Positions 26,831 to 35,890 of a stretch of 64,000 nt of DNA are shown here, one piece after another; position 1 is the first letter of the stretch; each line of letters starts with the position of its first letter. The notes below the pieces were generated by a model. That model did not search any database, was not told the DNA's origin, and saw only the letters and a list, made by a program, of their open reading frames with translations. The translations under genes and the position numbers were made by a program. Origin of the DNA: JBKBII01 sp046299415 (lineage in GTDB: Bacteria; Pseudomonadota; Gammaproteobacteria; Ectothiorhodospirales; Ectothiorhodospiraceae); contig JBKBII010000007.1 of NCBI GenBank assembly GCA_046299415.1, positions 1 to 64,000 of the forward strand, in the 5' to 3' direction.

Positions 26831-28603
26831 CTAGGCGTCGTCAGTCGGCGCCAGGGCCCGAGCGGCGGTGGCGATCATCGCCGTATCCGAGGGATCTTCG
26901 GCGACGACCAGCATTCCGGCGTGCCCCGAGGAACGGATCGCTTCAGCGATACGTTCCGAGCCGGCCACGATCGCCGTCTTGCGCAGCCACATGCGCCCCA
27001 GCTTGCCGACCATTTCGTAGAGGTTGTGCCAGGTTTCCACGCTGCCGACCAGCACGATGTCGATCTCGTTGCGCGACCAGGCGCGCATGAGGTCGCTTGC
27101 ATCAGCGTCGGGCTTTGCGCGTCGATATGATTCGATCGCCGAAACCTCTGCACCTCGCCGCGTCAACTCGTCGGCCAAGTGCTCACGCCCACCATCACCG
27201 CGGAACACGAGCACACGGCGCCCGAATACCGCATCGGGCGCCAACTCCGGGAGCGCCAACAAGGCTTCGGAATCAAATCGTCGCGGTGGCACGATCGTCG
27301 CGGGATGACCCAGATCCCTGAGCTCCTTGGCCGTACGCGCACCGATCGCGGCAATCGATAGGTTGGTTGGCCAGGACAGCCCCAACGAACCAAGCCGGTT
27401 GAACACACGCTGCACGGCGTTGACCGATATAAAGACGGCAATGTCCGCTGCGGCGAGTCGGTCCAGGGCTTTGTTGAGCGGCGCATCATTGGCCGGGTCG
27501 CGAATCTCCAGCGCCGGGAACGCCAGCACCCTCGCCCCTTGCGCCACAAGCGCCGTCGTGAGTTCTCCGGCCTGGGCGCGCGGGCGTGTCACGAGGACGC
27601 CCCGATCGGCGAGTGCCGACACTTTACCGACGCGTTCATCGACAGCCGCGCGTGCCGCCTCGAGCAAAGCGCCCGCGCCCTGTTCAAGCAAGACCTCAGC
27701 CAGTCCAATGCCCAGCGCCTCGGCACGCGCCCACCATGTGACGATAGCCTGGGGTTCACCCGACGACTCGAGTTCGTCCGTCTGACCGGCACGCAGAATG
27801 CGCGAACCATCGGTCGCAGCGACCAGGGCATCGAGCGTCAATCGCTCTTGATCCAGCGTGGCATGCGCGGCGAGCGGCACCTGACAGCCGCCTTCGAGCC
27901 GCCGATTGAAAGCGCGCTCAGCAGCCACCCGCAGCGACGATGCGACGTCGTTCAATGGTGCCAAAAGCGCCTGCATGGCCGGATCATCGGCCCGACACTC
28001 GATTGCCACTACACCTTGACCGACCGCCGGAAGCGAGATGCGCGCGGGCAGCGCCTCGCGGATGCGTTCGCCGAAACCGAGGCGAATCAGGCCGGCGCAA
28101 GCCAGAATGATAGCGTCGTATTCTCCGGCATCAAGCTTCGCCAAGCGCGTGTTGACGTTGCCGCGCAAGTCACACAATTGCAGGTCGGGCCGATAGGCCA
28201 ACAGTTGCGCCTGCCGACGTAGGCTCGATGAGCCAACGACGGCGCCCTGAGGCAAATCATCGAGTCGGGCGAACCGGTTGGATACAAACGCGTCGGACGG
28301 GTTTTCGCGTTCCAAGAAAGCCGCCAGCGTCAAGCCGTCGGGCAACGTCATCGGAACGTCCTTGACCGAGTGCACAGCGATGTCCGCACGACCTTCAAGC
28401 AATGCGAGCTCGAGTTCTTTGACGAACAAACCCTTTCCGCCAATCTTTGCAAGTGGGGCGTCGAGTACCCGGTCGCCCTGAGTGGTCAGACCAACGATAT
28501 CGACCTCAAGGCCCGGGTGCGCGTCACGCAGCCGCTGGGCTACATGCTCGGCTTGCCAGAGAGCAAGCTGTGAACGGCGCGTGGCAATGCGAACTCGCGT
28601 CAT
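26831..28603 (-). CDS. hemCD: Fused hydroxymethylbilane synthase and uroporphyrinogen-III synthase (HemC-HemD)
   Basis: Two successive haem-pathway enzymes in one 590-residue chain. Residues about 1-318 are HemC, with the opening RIATRRSQLALWQAEHVA, KDVPMTLPDGL and the dipyrromethane-cofactor Cys in EGGCQVPLAAHA (about 240). After a short linker, residues about 332-590 are HemD-like, opening RGVLVTRPRAQAGELTTAL with AFPALEI and ISVNAVQ. In most proteobacteria these are adjacent separate genes. ATG at 28603 gives the canonical HemC N-terminus. Fusion could let hydroxymethylbilane pass directly to HemD. A missed indel at the junction is possible but the join looks clean. Confidence 0.92.
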   Translation of the reverse strand: MTRVRIATRRSQLALWQAEHVAQRLRDAHPGLEVDIVGLTTQGDRVLDAPLAKIGGKGLFVKELELALLEGRADIAVHSVKDVPMTLPDGLTLAAFLERENPSDAFVSNRFARLDDLPQGAVVGSSSLRRQAQLLAYRPDLQLCDLRGNVNTRLAKLDAGEYDAIILACAGLIRLGFGERIREALPARISLPAVGQGVVAIECRADDPAMQALLAPLNDVASSLRVAAERAFNRRLEGGCQVPLAAHATLDQERLTLDALVAATDGSRILRAGQTDELESSGEPQAIVTWWARAEALGIGLAEVLLEQGAGALLEAARAAVDERVGKVSALADRGVLVTRPRAQAGELTTALVAQGARVLAFPALEIRDPANDAPLNKALDRLAAADIAVFISVNAVQRVFNRLGSLGLSWPTNLSIAAIGARTAKELRDLGHPATIVPPRRFDSEALLALPELAPDAVFGRRVLVFRGDGGREHLADELTRRGAEVSAIESYRRAKPDADASDLMRAWSRNEIDIVLVGSVETWHNLYEMVGKLGRMWLRKTAIVAGSERIAEAIRSSGHAGMLVVAEDPSDTAMIATAARALAPTDDA

Positions 28604-28792
28604 GTGAGATGGTCTTCTGCTGCTATGAAAACACCTCAGTATAGCGATCACGCTTCGATCACCGTGGCGCCTTCGACACGCGCTAACCCGCTGACCTCGA
28701 ACGGCGCCGCGGACAACGGCGCCCAATCCGTACGCTTTCGGCGGGGCCACGTCGTGCACAGCACCGGCCGCGCACCCGGAGACGGCTTTTTG

Positions 28793-29353
28793 ATGCCCGG
28801 TGATGATACGGTTTCACCGAGCTCGTACTTCAACCGCCTCGAACCCGTTACGACGCTTCAGCAAAGCCGGCGGTGGCTATTACGAACGGCCACTGGCATG
28901 GCGCTCGCGGGACTGATCGGATCGCCACGGCGTGGTCGAAGTCAGACGCACCCGAACTACCGCTTGCCAGAAACCCGAGACCTCGCGACTCTGCGCGAGC
29001 AGCATCCCGGCAAGGGCGTGCTGCTGGCCTTTTTCATGGATGGCTGCGCATTTTGCCACGAGATCGATCGCACGTATCTCGGAGTCATGCATGATCACGT
29101 CGATTATCGCGATCGCATCGTGATGCGCCATGTCCGGCTTCATCGCCACGCCCGCCTGATCGGTTTCGATGGCCGGAAGACCGGCGTTACAGCGTTCGCG
29201 GAGACCCTCCGAGTTCGTGTCACACCCACCGTTGTGGCGTTCGATGCCGACGGCGGAGTGGTTGGATCGCCGCTGGTCGGAATTCGGAACGTCGAGTTTT
29301 ACGGCTTTGATCTCGACCGGCTGATTGATGCGGCTACACGCAATGTGTCGTGA
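28793..29353 (+). CDS. Exported thioredoxin-fold protein with CxxC, Tat-type signal
   Basis: A 186-residue protein with an N-terminal signal containing SRRWLLRT and a hydrophobic stretch, resembling a twin-arginine leader. The body has a thioredoxin-like active site, FMDGCAFCHEID, as in SoxW/DsbD-gamma-like proteins, and a likely cis-Pro in RVTPTVVAFD. It probably acts as a periplasmic thiol oxidoreductase. ATG at 28793 was chosen because GGAG is upstream and the signal then sits near the N-terminus; earlier starts (28604, 28625) would add a long unconserved leader. It is divergent from hemCD. The partner protein is unknown. Confidence 0.72.
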   Translation: MPGDDTVSPSSYFNRLEPVTTLQQSRRWLLRTATGMALAGLIGSPRRGRSQTHPNYRLPETRDLATLREQHPGKGVLLAFFMDGCAFCHEIDRTYLGVMHDHVDYRDRIVMRHVRLHRHARLIGFDGRKTGVTAFAETLRVRVTPTVVAFDADGGVVGSPLVGIRNVEFYGFDLDRLIDAATRNVS

Positions 29354-29618
29354 AACATCTGCAACGCACAACGCGCGGACGCCTATGAACGATTAGCGTG
29401 TTTGCTCGCTGCGATATCCGGATTGCCCGAGGCGAGGCGTATGGTAAAGGCATCACTACCGCTAAACTCTCGATCGAATAAACCATCGCGCCGTTGACCG
29501 GTCGTGGCCGCCCCTGACTGGACCAAGCTGTGCTAGCCGACTCGGTTCGCGCTGGTCTTGGATGGGCTCACGGGGTCAGACGGGCGATTCGCGCACTAAT
29601 GAAGCGACGAGGACAGCC

Positions 29619-30368
29619 ATGCAGCACGACGACGACACCACGCACTTTGGCTATGAGTCGGTCCAAAAGTCTGAGAAGGCCTCACGAGTCGGCGCCGTTT
29701 TCCACTCGGTGGCTCGTCGCTATGACGTCATGAATGACGTCATGTCCATGGGGATTCATCGACTCTGGAAGCGCATGACCGTCGAGCAGGCGCGCGCGCG
29801 CCCTGGACACCGTGTCCTCGACCTGGCCGGCGGCACCGGGGACCTTGCTCGGGCCTTTCTGCCACGGGTCGGCGAGCACGGCGAAGTCGTGGTCTGCGAC
29901 ATCAATGCGTCGATGCTTGGGGTAGGTCGAGATCGACTGCTCGACGAGGGGGCCGTGAACGGCCTTCGGTTCGTGCAGGGCAATGCCGAGTGTCTGCCGT
30001 TTCCCGATCGATCTTTTGACCGAATCACCATCGCTTTTGGCTTGCGCAACGTCACTGACAAGGACGCCGCACTGGTTGAAATGCACCGCGTGCTGAAACC
30101 GGGCGGAAAACTCCTGGTGCTCGAGTTCTCACGCCCTGCAGAATTCCTTCGCCCAGCCTACGACCTGTACTCGTTCAAGTTTCTCCCTCTGGCCGGCAAG
30201 ATCGTCGCCAATGACGCTGCAAGCTATCGCTACCTGGCCGAGAGCATACGCATGCACCCCGATCAGGACACGCTCGCCGACATGATGCGCAACGCCGGCT
30301 TCGAACGCGTTGACTACACCAACATGAGCGCCGGTATCGTCGCGCTTCACGAAGGTGTTCGGTTGTGA
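29619..30368 (+). CDS. ubiE: Ubiquinone/menaquinone C-methyltransferase UbiE
   Basis: SAM-dependent methyltransferase of ubiquinone and menaquinone synthesis. The 249-residue product carries the UbiE signatures YDVMNDVMSMGIHRLWKR and the glycine-rich SAM motif VLDLAGGTGDLA, plus RNVTDKDAALVEMHRVLKPGG. ATG at 29619 follows GAGGAC. The stop overlaps the GTG of ubiJ. It is the first gene of ubiE-ubiJ-ubiB, the standard gammaproteobacterial order. Confidence 0.97.
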   Translation: MQHDDDTTHFGYESVQKSEKASRVGAVFHSVARRYDVMNDVMSMGIHRLWKRMTVEQARARPGHRVLDLAGGTGDLARAFLPRVGEHGEVVVCDINASMLGVGRDRLLDEGAVNGLRFVQGNAECLPFPDRSFDRITIAFGLRNVTDKDAALVEMHRVLKPGGKLLVLEFSRPAEFLRPAYDLYSFKFLPLAGKIVANDAASYRYLAESIRMHPDQDTLADMMRNAGFERVDYTNMSAGIVALHEGVRL

Positions 30369-31189
30369 GAGAGGCAGAGCTTGCCACGCGCACGGTCGCC
30401 AACGCGGCCCTGCGGAGGTTGACCAGATCCGTTGTAGCGGTCGATAGCCCGGCAGTGCGCGACGCGCTCGAGCGCGTCGCAGATGGTACTTTGCGAGTCT
30501 GCGTTCTGTCTGCGACCGATCCAGCCTCAAACAAAAAGACAACGTCCGCGTCGTCCGACCCGAAAGCAAGCCACCCGATCTTTCGTCTGCGACTGACAGC
30601 GACCCATGACACCCTCGTGGCTGAATGGGAACCGAGCGATACGGGTACTGACGGCGACGACAGCGTCGGCGTCGACGTCGAAATCAAAGCCACTGCGGCA
30701 ACTCTGATGGCCGCGACAAACGGCGAAAGCCCGGCCGGACTGCGCATCGAAGGCGACGCGAGCGCCCTCCGCGCGTGGCAACGCCTGCTTGATGCGCTAA
30801 GAGCCGCGCACGGATTGCAGGCATGGCGCTCGCGTATCACGGGCGCCATCGACGCTTTGCTCGCGCCGATCGGCGGTGCTGGGGTCGCGTCGCGTGTCGA
30901 TGCAGAATTGGCGCGCGTCGAAAAACGACTGCAACAGGCTGCCGTTACAGCAATGGAGGACGCAGCCGTATTCGCGCAACGCGAAAAAAATTGGCTGCCT
31001 GAACGTGAGGCGCTGGAAGACCTGAGCGACGCCAGCAGCGCACTTCGCGATCGCATTGCGTGGCTCGAACGTCGCACGGCCGACGTTGAACGCCGCGTGG
31101 CGCACCGTCTTGTCACTGCTGCCTCGCCCGGCAACACCGAGAGCGATCTTTCTAACTCTTCGTGGAATCGCAGCGGAGCCAAACGATGA
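30365..31189 (+). CDS. ubiJ: Ubiquinone biosynthesis accessory factor UbiJ (SCP2 domain), enlarged
   Basis: UbiJ binds the ubiquinone intermediates through an SCP2 lipid-binding domain and organises the late Ubi complex. Identification rests on position between ubiE and ubiB together with the LRIEGDASALRAWQRLL motif and a C-terminal coiled-coil (RDRIAWLERRTADVERR). At 274 residues it is clearly longer than the roughly 200 of E. coli UbiJ. Extra polar segments occur near residues 52-68 (Ser/Lys/Thr) and 90-100 (Asp-rich). It begins with GTG overlapping the ubiE stop and ends overlapping ubiB as ATGA. Confidence 0.82.
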   Translation: MREAELATRTVANAALRRLTRSVVAVDSPAVRDALERVADGTLRVCVLSATDPASNKKTTSASSDPKASHPIFRLRLTATHDTLVAEWEPSDTGTDGDDSVGVDVEIKATAATLMAATNGESPAGLRIEGDASALRAWQRLLDALRAAHGLQAWRSRITGAIDALLAPIGGAGVASRVDAELARVEKRLQQAAVTAMEDAAVFAQREKNWLPEREALEDLSDASSALRDRIAWLERRTADVERRVAHRLVTAASPGNTESDLSNSSWNRSGAKR

Positions 31190-32934
31190 AGCCCGCAAGC
31201 CACACAGCGCCGAGCCCAACCGGATCGCGCGAGTCGCAGGACATCAGCCCGCTGCGGATGTTGATGCGCTTCATCGCGCAATTCGGCCGGTTGTGGTTCA
31301 TTTCGCGCATTCTCGTTCGTCACCGCCTCGACAACCTGCTGTTCGAGCTGAAACCGCTGCGACCCCTGCGTTTTCTTCTTCTCGCCGCACCGTGGAACTG
31401 GTTTCGCGGGCCGACCATCGCGCCGCGCGGCGAACGCCTGCGCCGCACGCTCGAGGATCTCGGCCCGATCTTCGTCAAGTTTGGCCAAATGTTATCCACA
31501 CGTCGCGACCTTTTGCCCGACGACATCGCTGCGGAGTTGGCCAAGCTCCAGGACCGAGTCCCGCCTTTCCCCGGTGAAGAGGCCATCGCCGTAATTGAAA
31601 GCGAACTCGAGCAGCCGATCGCGGCATTGTTCGACGAATTCGATTCGGTACCGCTGGCCTCGGCCTCGATCGCACAAGTCCATACCGCGCGCCTTAAAAC
31701 GGGCGAAGCCGTCATCGTAAAAGTGGTTCGCCCAGGAATCGAGCGCACGATTCGCGCCGATCTTGAAGTGATGCGCCTGCTCGCGGCGCTGGCAGACCGC
31801 TATTCACGCGAAGCCCGCCGCCTGCGACCACGGGAGGTCGTCGCGGAATACGAAAAAACGGTCATCGACGAACTCGACCTGCTTCGTGAGGCCGCGAACG
31901 CGGTCGCTATTCGCCGCCACTTCGAAGACTCCGATCTGTTGTACATCCCACAGGTTTACTTCGACTTGACGCGGACTCGTGTAATGGTTCAGGAGCGGAT
32001 CTACGGTATCCCGATTTCGAACATTGCGCGTCTAACAGCACTGGGCATCGATCTCAAAGCACTCGCCGAACGTGGCGTCGAGATTTTTTTCACCCAAGTG
32101 TTCACGCACAACTTTTTTCACGCCGATATGCACCCCGGCAACATCTTCGTCGACCCCACGAGGCCGCATAACCCACGTTATCTCGCTGTGGACTTTGGCA
32201 TCGTCGGCAGTCTGCTCGAATCCGATCAGCACTACCTCGCCGAAAACTTCTATGCTTTTTTCCACCGCGACTATCGACGGGTCGCCGAACTGCACGTTGA
32301 GTCCGGTTGGGTCCCGGCGGGCACGCGCGTCGACGAATTCGAGTCCGCAATCAGAACCGTCTGCGAACCGATTTTCGAGAAGCCGCTCGATGAAATCTCC
32401 TTCGGACAGGTGTTGCTGCGTCTGTTCCAGACGGCGCGGCGCTTCGATATGCAGGTCCAGCCACAGCTCGTTCTACTGCAGAAAACCCTTCTCAATATCG
32501 AAGGACTCGGGCGCGAGCTCTACCCGTCTCTCGACCTCTGGGCGACGGCCAAACCGTTTATCGAGCGTTGGATGTCCGAGCAAGTCGGTCCGCGTGCCTT
32601 CATTCGCAGCGCACAACGCCACCTCCCGCGCTTTCTCGCCGAACTGCCGGAGTGGCCCGCCCGGATCGAGCGCCTTCTCGAGCGCGACGAGTCTCGCAAC
32701 GACGAGCTCATCGGACTCCGTGCCGCCGTGGACCGACTTGAGATACTCGAACGATTGCGTCTCGAACAAGCGCGCCGCACCCGAATCGGCACCTTGGCGC
32801 TGGTGGTCATCATCGTGACGATCGGCATCGACCTCTGGCACGAGCCCTTCTCGATGCGCGTTCTCGATCTTCCCGCGATCGCGCTACCGAGTGCCCTCGT
32901 GCTGATCTGGGCCTATTGGCCTCGCCGGATCTAG
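31186..32934 (+). CDS. ubiB: UbiB family protein kinase-like ATPase
   Basis: Atypical kinase/ATPase needed for ubiquinone synthesis, membrane-anchored. The 582-residue product has the UbiB signatures GPIFVKFGQMLSTRRDLLP (KxGQ), the Ala-rich loop ASASIAQVHTA, catalytic HADMHPGNIF and the metal-binding DFG. Two hydrophobic C-terminal segments anchor it. ATG at 31186 overlaps the ubiJ stop. The DNA encoding its last helix is repeated imperfectly downstream of the stop (see 32837-33039). Confidence 0.97.
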   Translation: MKPASHTAPSPTGSRESQDISPLRMLMRFIAQFGRLWFISRILVRHRLDNLLFELKPLRPLRFLLLAAPWNWFRGPTIAPRGERLRRTLEDLGPIFVKFGQMLSTRRDLLPDDIAAELAKLQDRVPPFPGEEAIAVIESELEQPIAALFDEFDSVPLASASIAQVHTARLKTGEAVIVKVVRPGIERTIRADLEVMRLLAALADRYSREARRLRPREVVAEYEKTVIDELDLLREAANAVAIRRHFEDSDLLYIPQVYFDLTRTRVMVQERIYGIPISNIARLTALGIDLKALAERGVEIFFTQVFTHNFFHADMHPGNIFVDPTRPHNPRYLAVDFGIVGSLLESDQHYLAENFYAFFHRDYRRVAELHVESGWVPAGTRVDEFESAIRTVCEPIFEKPLDEISFGQVLLRLFQTARRFDMQVQPQLVLLQKTLLNIEGLGRELYPSLDLWATAKPFIERWMSEQVGPRAFIRSAQRHLPRFLAELPEWPARIERLLERDESRNDELIGLRAAVDRLEILERLRLEQARRTRIGTLALVVIIVTIGIDLWHEPFSMRVLDLPAIALPSALVLIWAYWPRRI

Positions 32935-33039
32935 GTCGCGCCCAGACGACGGCACGCTGTGTGCGTCGCGTGCGTTCTCAATCTCCCCGTGATCGTGCTA
33001 CCACGTGCCCTCGTGCTGATCCGGGCCTATTGGCTTCGC
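32837..33039 (+). repeat. Imperfect tandem repeat of the ubiB 3' end, period 114 bp
   Basis: The segment 32837-32925, encoding the end of UbiB, recurs at 32951-33039 with an offset of exactly 114 bp (38 codons). The best-matched 65 bases differ at about nine positions, mostly transitions. Copy two lies beyond the TAG and still translates in the same phase to a similar hydrophobic stretch (VLNLPVIVLPRALVLIRAYW). It looks like an old duplication that left a remnant after the gene ended. Confidence 0.75.
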
Positions 33040-33139
33040 TCTGAACCCCATTGAGCTGACATGGGGCCAACAATCAGGGAGATCTGCGGTCGGCGGCCTC
33101 GACGCCGACGACAGCACCAGCCGGCAGCAGATCAACACC

Positions 33140-33238
33140 NNNNNNNNNNNNNNNNNNNNNNNNNNNNNNNNNNNNNNNNNNNNNNNNNNNNNNNNNNNNN
33201 NNNNNNNNNNNNNNNNNNNNNNNNNNNNNNNNNNNNNN
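33140..33238. other. Assembly gap (99 N)
   Basis: A run of undetermined bases. The flanks (32935-33139 and 33239-33281) contain the ubiB repeat remnant and no recognisable gene, so the true size and content of this junction between ubiB and trmB are unknown. Confidence 1.
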
Positions 33239-33281
33239 CGTCAGCATCGGAAAGCCGCCGAGCCTCAGCGGTTCGAACGGG

Positions 33282-34121
33282 TCAGGCGCTACTTGCGGAA
33301 TCGCCGTCAGTGCGGCGACGGTAGACGAAATCCGCCACTTCATGCCCAAGCCGTAAACCACGCCGCTCGAACTTGGTTTCCGCGCGCCAGAGGGGGCGCG
33401 ACGCCAGCGGCTGACCGCCCTCCGGCCGCCACAGGGTCGCGACTTCGGCCAGCGCCTGTTGCATATGCTCGGCGTAATCCGCCCAATCGGTCGCCAGGTG
33501 AAGATAACCGCCCGCCCGCACGACCGCTGCCAGTCGAATAAGAAATTCGGGCTGAATCAAGCGTCTCTTGTGATGACGCTTTTTGTGCCAAGGGTCTGGG
33601 AACAGCACCTGTACACCACCGAGCGACGCTGGCGCGAGACGGGCGATGACTTCGACGGCATCCTGTTCGACCACACGCAGATTATCGAGCTCCAATCGCT
33701 CGGCCTCGATCAGCAAATGACCGACACCCGGGCGATGCACCTCGACGCCCAAAAAGTGACGTTGTGGATCACGGGCAGCCTGGCGCGCCAACGACGCACC
33801 ATCACCAAAACCGATCTCGAGCACGACATCGCCCGCGTTCAATCCCGCCGCGGGCGCAAAATCTGGAGCGCGACCCGCCGAGTCGTGTTTCTCAGAACAT
33901 CGTGCTGTGGCAAACGCGTCCGACCAACGGATCGGCGTCGCATCGGGCGTCAGCAGGTAGCGCTCGCCAAGCGCCGCAAGCGCACGACTCTGACCGGGCG
34001 TCAGCCGCCCCTCGCGTTTGACGAACGAGCGAATGCGGCGATGCCGCTTGCCTTCGGCCTCGCCTTGCGCGAGCGCGCCCGACTTGGCCATCGGATCCGG
34101 CGTCTGATCGTCTGTATGCAC
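33282..34121 (-). CDS. trmB: tRNA (guanine-N7)-methyltransferase TrmB
   Basis: Methylates G46 in the variable loop of tRNAs with SAM. Conserved parts are VLEIGFGDGASLA (SAM motif), FPDPWHKKRHHKRRLI, LATDWADYAEHM and the C-terminal TKFERRG. The GTG at 34121 gives a 279-residue protein with an unconserved charged N-terminal region; ATG at 34091 is an alternative. It follows thiG by 14 bp on the same strand, an arrangement seen in other gammaproteobacteria. The 3' end lies only 43 bases from the assembly gap but is complete. Confidence 0.95.
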   Translation of the reverse strand: MHTDDQTPDPMAKSGALAQGEAEGKRHRRIRSFVKREGRLTPGQSRALAALGERYLLTPDATPIRWSDAFATARCSEKHDSAGRAPDFAPAAGLNAGDVVLEIGFGDGASLARQAARDPQRHFLGVEVHRPGVGHLLIEAERLELDNLRVVEQDAVEVIARLAPASLGGVQVLFPDPWHKKRHHKRRLIQPEFLIRLAAVVRAGGYLHLATDWADYAEHMQQALAEVATLWRPEGGQPLASRPLWRAETKFERRGLRLGHEVADFVYRRRTDGDSASSA

Positions 34122-34135
34122 GTGTCGCGGACCTT

Positions 34136-35053
34136 TCAGCCGGTGAAGAAAGTGCCAGTCTCGGGCGACGACGCTTGAGCGTGACGACGCGGCGCCATGC
34201 GCCCAGCACGAAACGCCTCGCGGCCAGCGATGATCGCGTGACGCATTGCCCGCGCCATTCGTACCGGATGGTTCGCCAAGGCAATGGCCGTGTTCATCAA
34301 TACGCCATCACAGCCGAGCTCCATCGCGACAGCCGCATCGGACGCCGTGCCGACGCCCGCGTCGACCAAAACCGGCACAGTCGCGTTCTCGACGATTTCG
34401 CGAATGTTGTAGCGGTTCTGAATTCCGAGGCCGGATCCAATCGGCGCCGCCAACGGCATGATCGCATGCACGCCGATCGCTTCGAGACGTTGCGCGAGCA
34501 ACGGATCGTCACTGCAATAGACCATGACCTCGAAACCCTCGGCCACCAGAATTTCGGCAGCCTTCAACGTTTCCGGCATGTCGGGATAGAGCGTCTTTGC
34601 GTCACCGAGAACTTCAAGCTTCACCAGACGATGATCTCCGAGCAGCTCGCGCGCCAGACGACAGGTCCGAACGGCGTCTTCCGCGGTGTAACAACCGGCC
34701 GTGTTCGGCAGGATGGTGTAGCGTTCCGGGGAAATCACGTCGAGCAAATTGGGCTCATCCGGATTCTGGCCAAGATTGGTGCGCCGAATCGCGACAGTCA
34801 CCACTTCGGCGCCAGAGGCCTCGATCGCAGCCCGCGTCTGCTCGAGATCTCGGTATTTGCCGGTGCCGACCAGGAGCCGCGACCGAAAGCGCCGTGCGCC
34901 GACACAAAAACCATCGTCATCGTCCGCGGCCTCGTCGCGACGCACCTGAGCCGCCTCGCGATCCGTTATGAAATCGACCTTCCGATCGGTCAGAAGCTCG
35001 CTCGCTGGCGGCGTGATATCAGCGCTTGCCGTCATGGCATCGTTCTGGGACAT
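34136..35053 (-). CDS. thiG: Thiazole synthase ThiG
   Basis: Forms the thiazole phosphate ring of thiamine from deoxyxylulose phosphate, dehydroglycine and ThiS thiocarboxylate. ThiG motifs are RSRLLVGTGKYRD, the Schiff-base Lys in LVKLEVLGD, AAPIGSGLGIQN and VDAGVGTASDAAVAMELG. ATG at 35053 has GAGGG upstream. About 50 acidic, unconserved residues precede the conserved core, more than usual. It is separated from thiS by about 600 bp, and from trmB by 14 bp. Confidence 0.96.
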   Translation of the reverse strand: MSQNDAMTASADITPPASELLTDRKVDFITDREAAQVRRDEAADDDDGFCVGARRFRSRLLVGTGKYRDLEQTRAAIEASGAEVVTVAIRRTNLGQNPDEPNLLDVISPERYTILPNTAGCYTAEDAVRTCRLARELLGDHRLVKLEVLGDAKTLYPDMPETLKAAEILVAEGFEVMVYCSDDPLLAQRLEAIGVHAIMPLAAPIGSGLGIQNRYNIREIVENATVPVLVDAGVGTASDAAVAMELGCDGVLMNTAIALANHPVRMARAMRHAIIAGREAFRAGRMAPRRHAQASSPETGTFFTG

Positions 35054-35656
35054 GCACAACCCTCTGTATTTTGGTCAATGGTTTGACCCGCACTCACAGG
35101 CACGGGATCGACCTTAAACTTCTGCTGAGCCCGATATGTTTCGACCGCGGCGCAGCTTCAGCACGGTGCGACAAAGCCTGACCTGATAGCGGGCAGGAGC
35201 AATGATCATCATAGCCAAGCCCAAAGATCGTAGCGCGCCCATCGAGGATGAGCGTAGGCGCGCGGACACAGACGGCTGGCTCTGCCGCTCGAGGGCCGAG
35301 ACGCTTACTCGCACGACCACAGGCGCGCGGCGATAAGCCGCGCCACACATCTGCCTCAATGCGTGCTCGTTTCCTTAGGCAGGACCCAAACAATTGAATG
35401 ACCCGATCAACGCGGGGACCGTGGCTCATTTCCTAATGGTTCGTGATCGTCAAAGAATCCGGATACCTGCGGATGCCCTGAGAAACGCAGAGTCGATCGG
35501 AGCGAACGCGTCGTTACGAGATGTTCGCCCGCTCGCGTGATGACTTGTCTTGTCTACGATGCCGGGGTGCGAACGTCGTGCGCCGCGCATTGCTCGCGGC
35601 CCCCTCCTGCATCTCCGCGGTAAAAACCACGGGCGAACCCGAGGCCGACGGGCCGT
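35054..35656. other. Intergenic region between thiS and thiG, about 600 bp
   Basis: The two genes are usually adjacent. Several frames are open here but none gives a product with recognisable motifs, and none has a good start site. No insertion-sequence ends or target duplications were recognised. It may be a decayed gene or simply spacer. Confidence 0.45.
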
Positions 35657-35890
35657 TCACCCACCGCCAATTGCCCGCACGATCTCGATGCGGTCGCCGT
35701 CTTCGAGCCGGGTATCGGCGAATAAACTCCGCGGCACCAATTCACCGTTACGCTCGACCGCGAAACGTCCGGTCAGATTCAGCGCAGCGACCAGTTCCGC
35801 AAGGTCGCCCACCTCGAAATGCTCAAGATTGCCGTTGAGTTGGATGCGAATCGTCGACGCGCCGTCGTTGGTCGATACAGTTGTGTCCAT
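35657..35890 (-). CDS. thiS: Sulfur carrier protein ThiS
   Basis: Ubiquitin-like sulfur carrier whose C-terminal Gly is activated to a thiocarboxylate by ThiF and used by ThiG. The 77-residue product has the core IRIQLNGNLEHFE, VERNGELVPRS and the ending EIVRAIGGG. There is a short unconserved N-terminal leader. The terminal GGG is one Gly longer than the usual GG; the functional residue is the last Gly. No thiF or thiO is in this window. Confidence 0.92.
   Translation of the reverse strand: MDTTVSTNDGASTIRIQLNGNLEHFEVGDLAELVAALNLTGRFAVERNGELVPRSLFADTRLEDGDRIEIVRAIGGG

Noticed and set aside
33061..33324. Open frames spanning the run of N
   Set aside because: They are artefacts of translating undetermined bases; no real sequence supports them.
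35094..35429. A 111-codon minus-strand frame between thiS and thiG
   Set aside because: There is no ribosome site and no recognisable motif; composition matches noncoding DNA of this genome.
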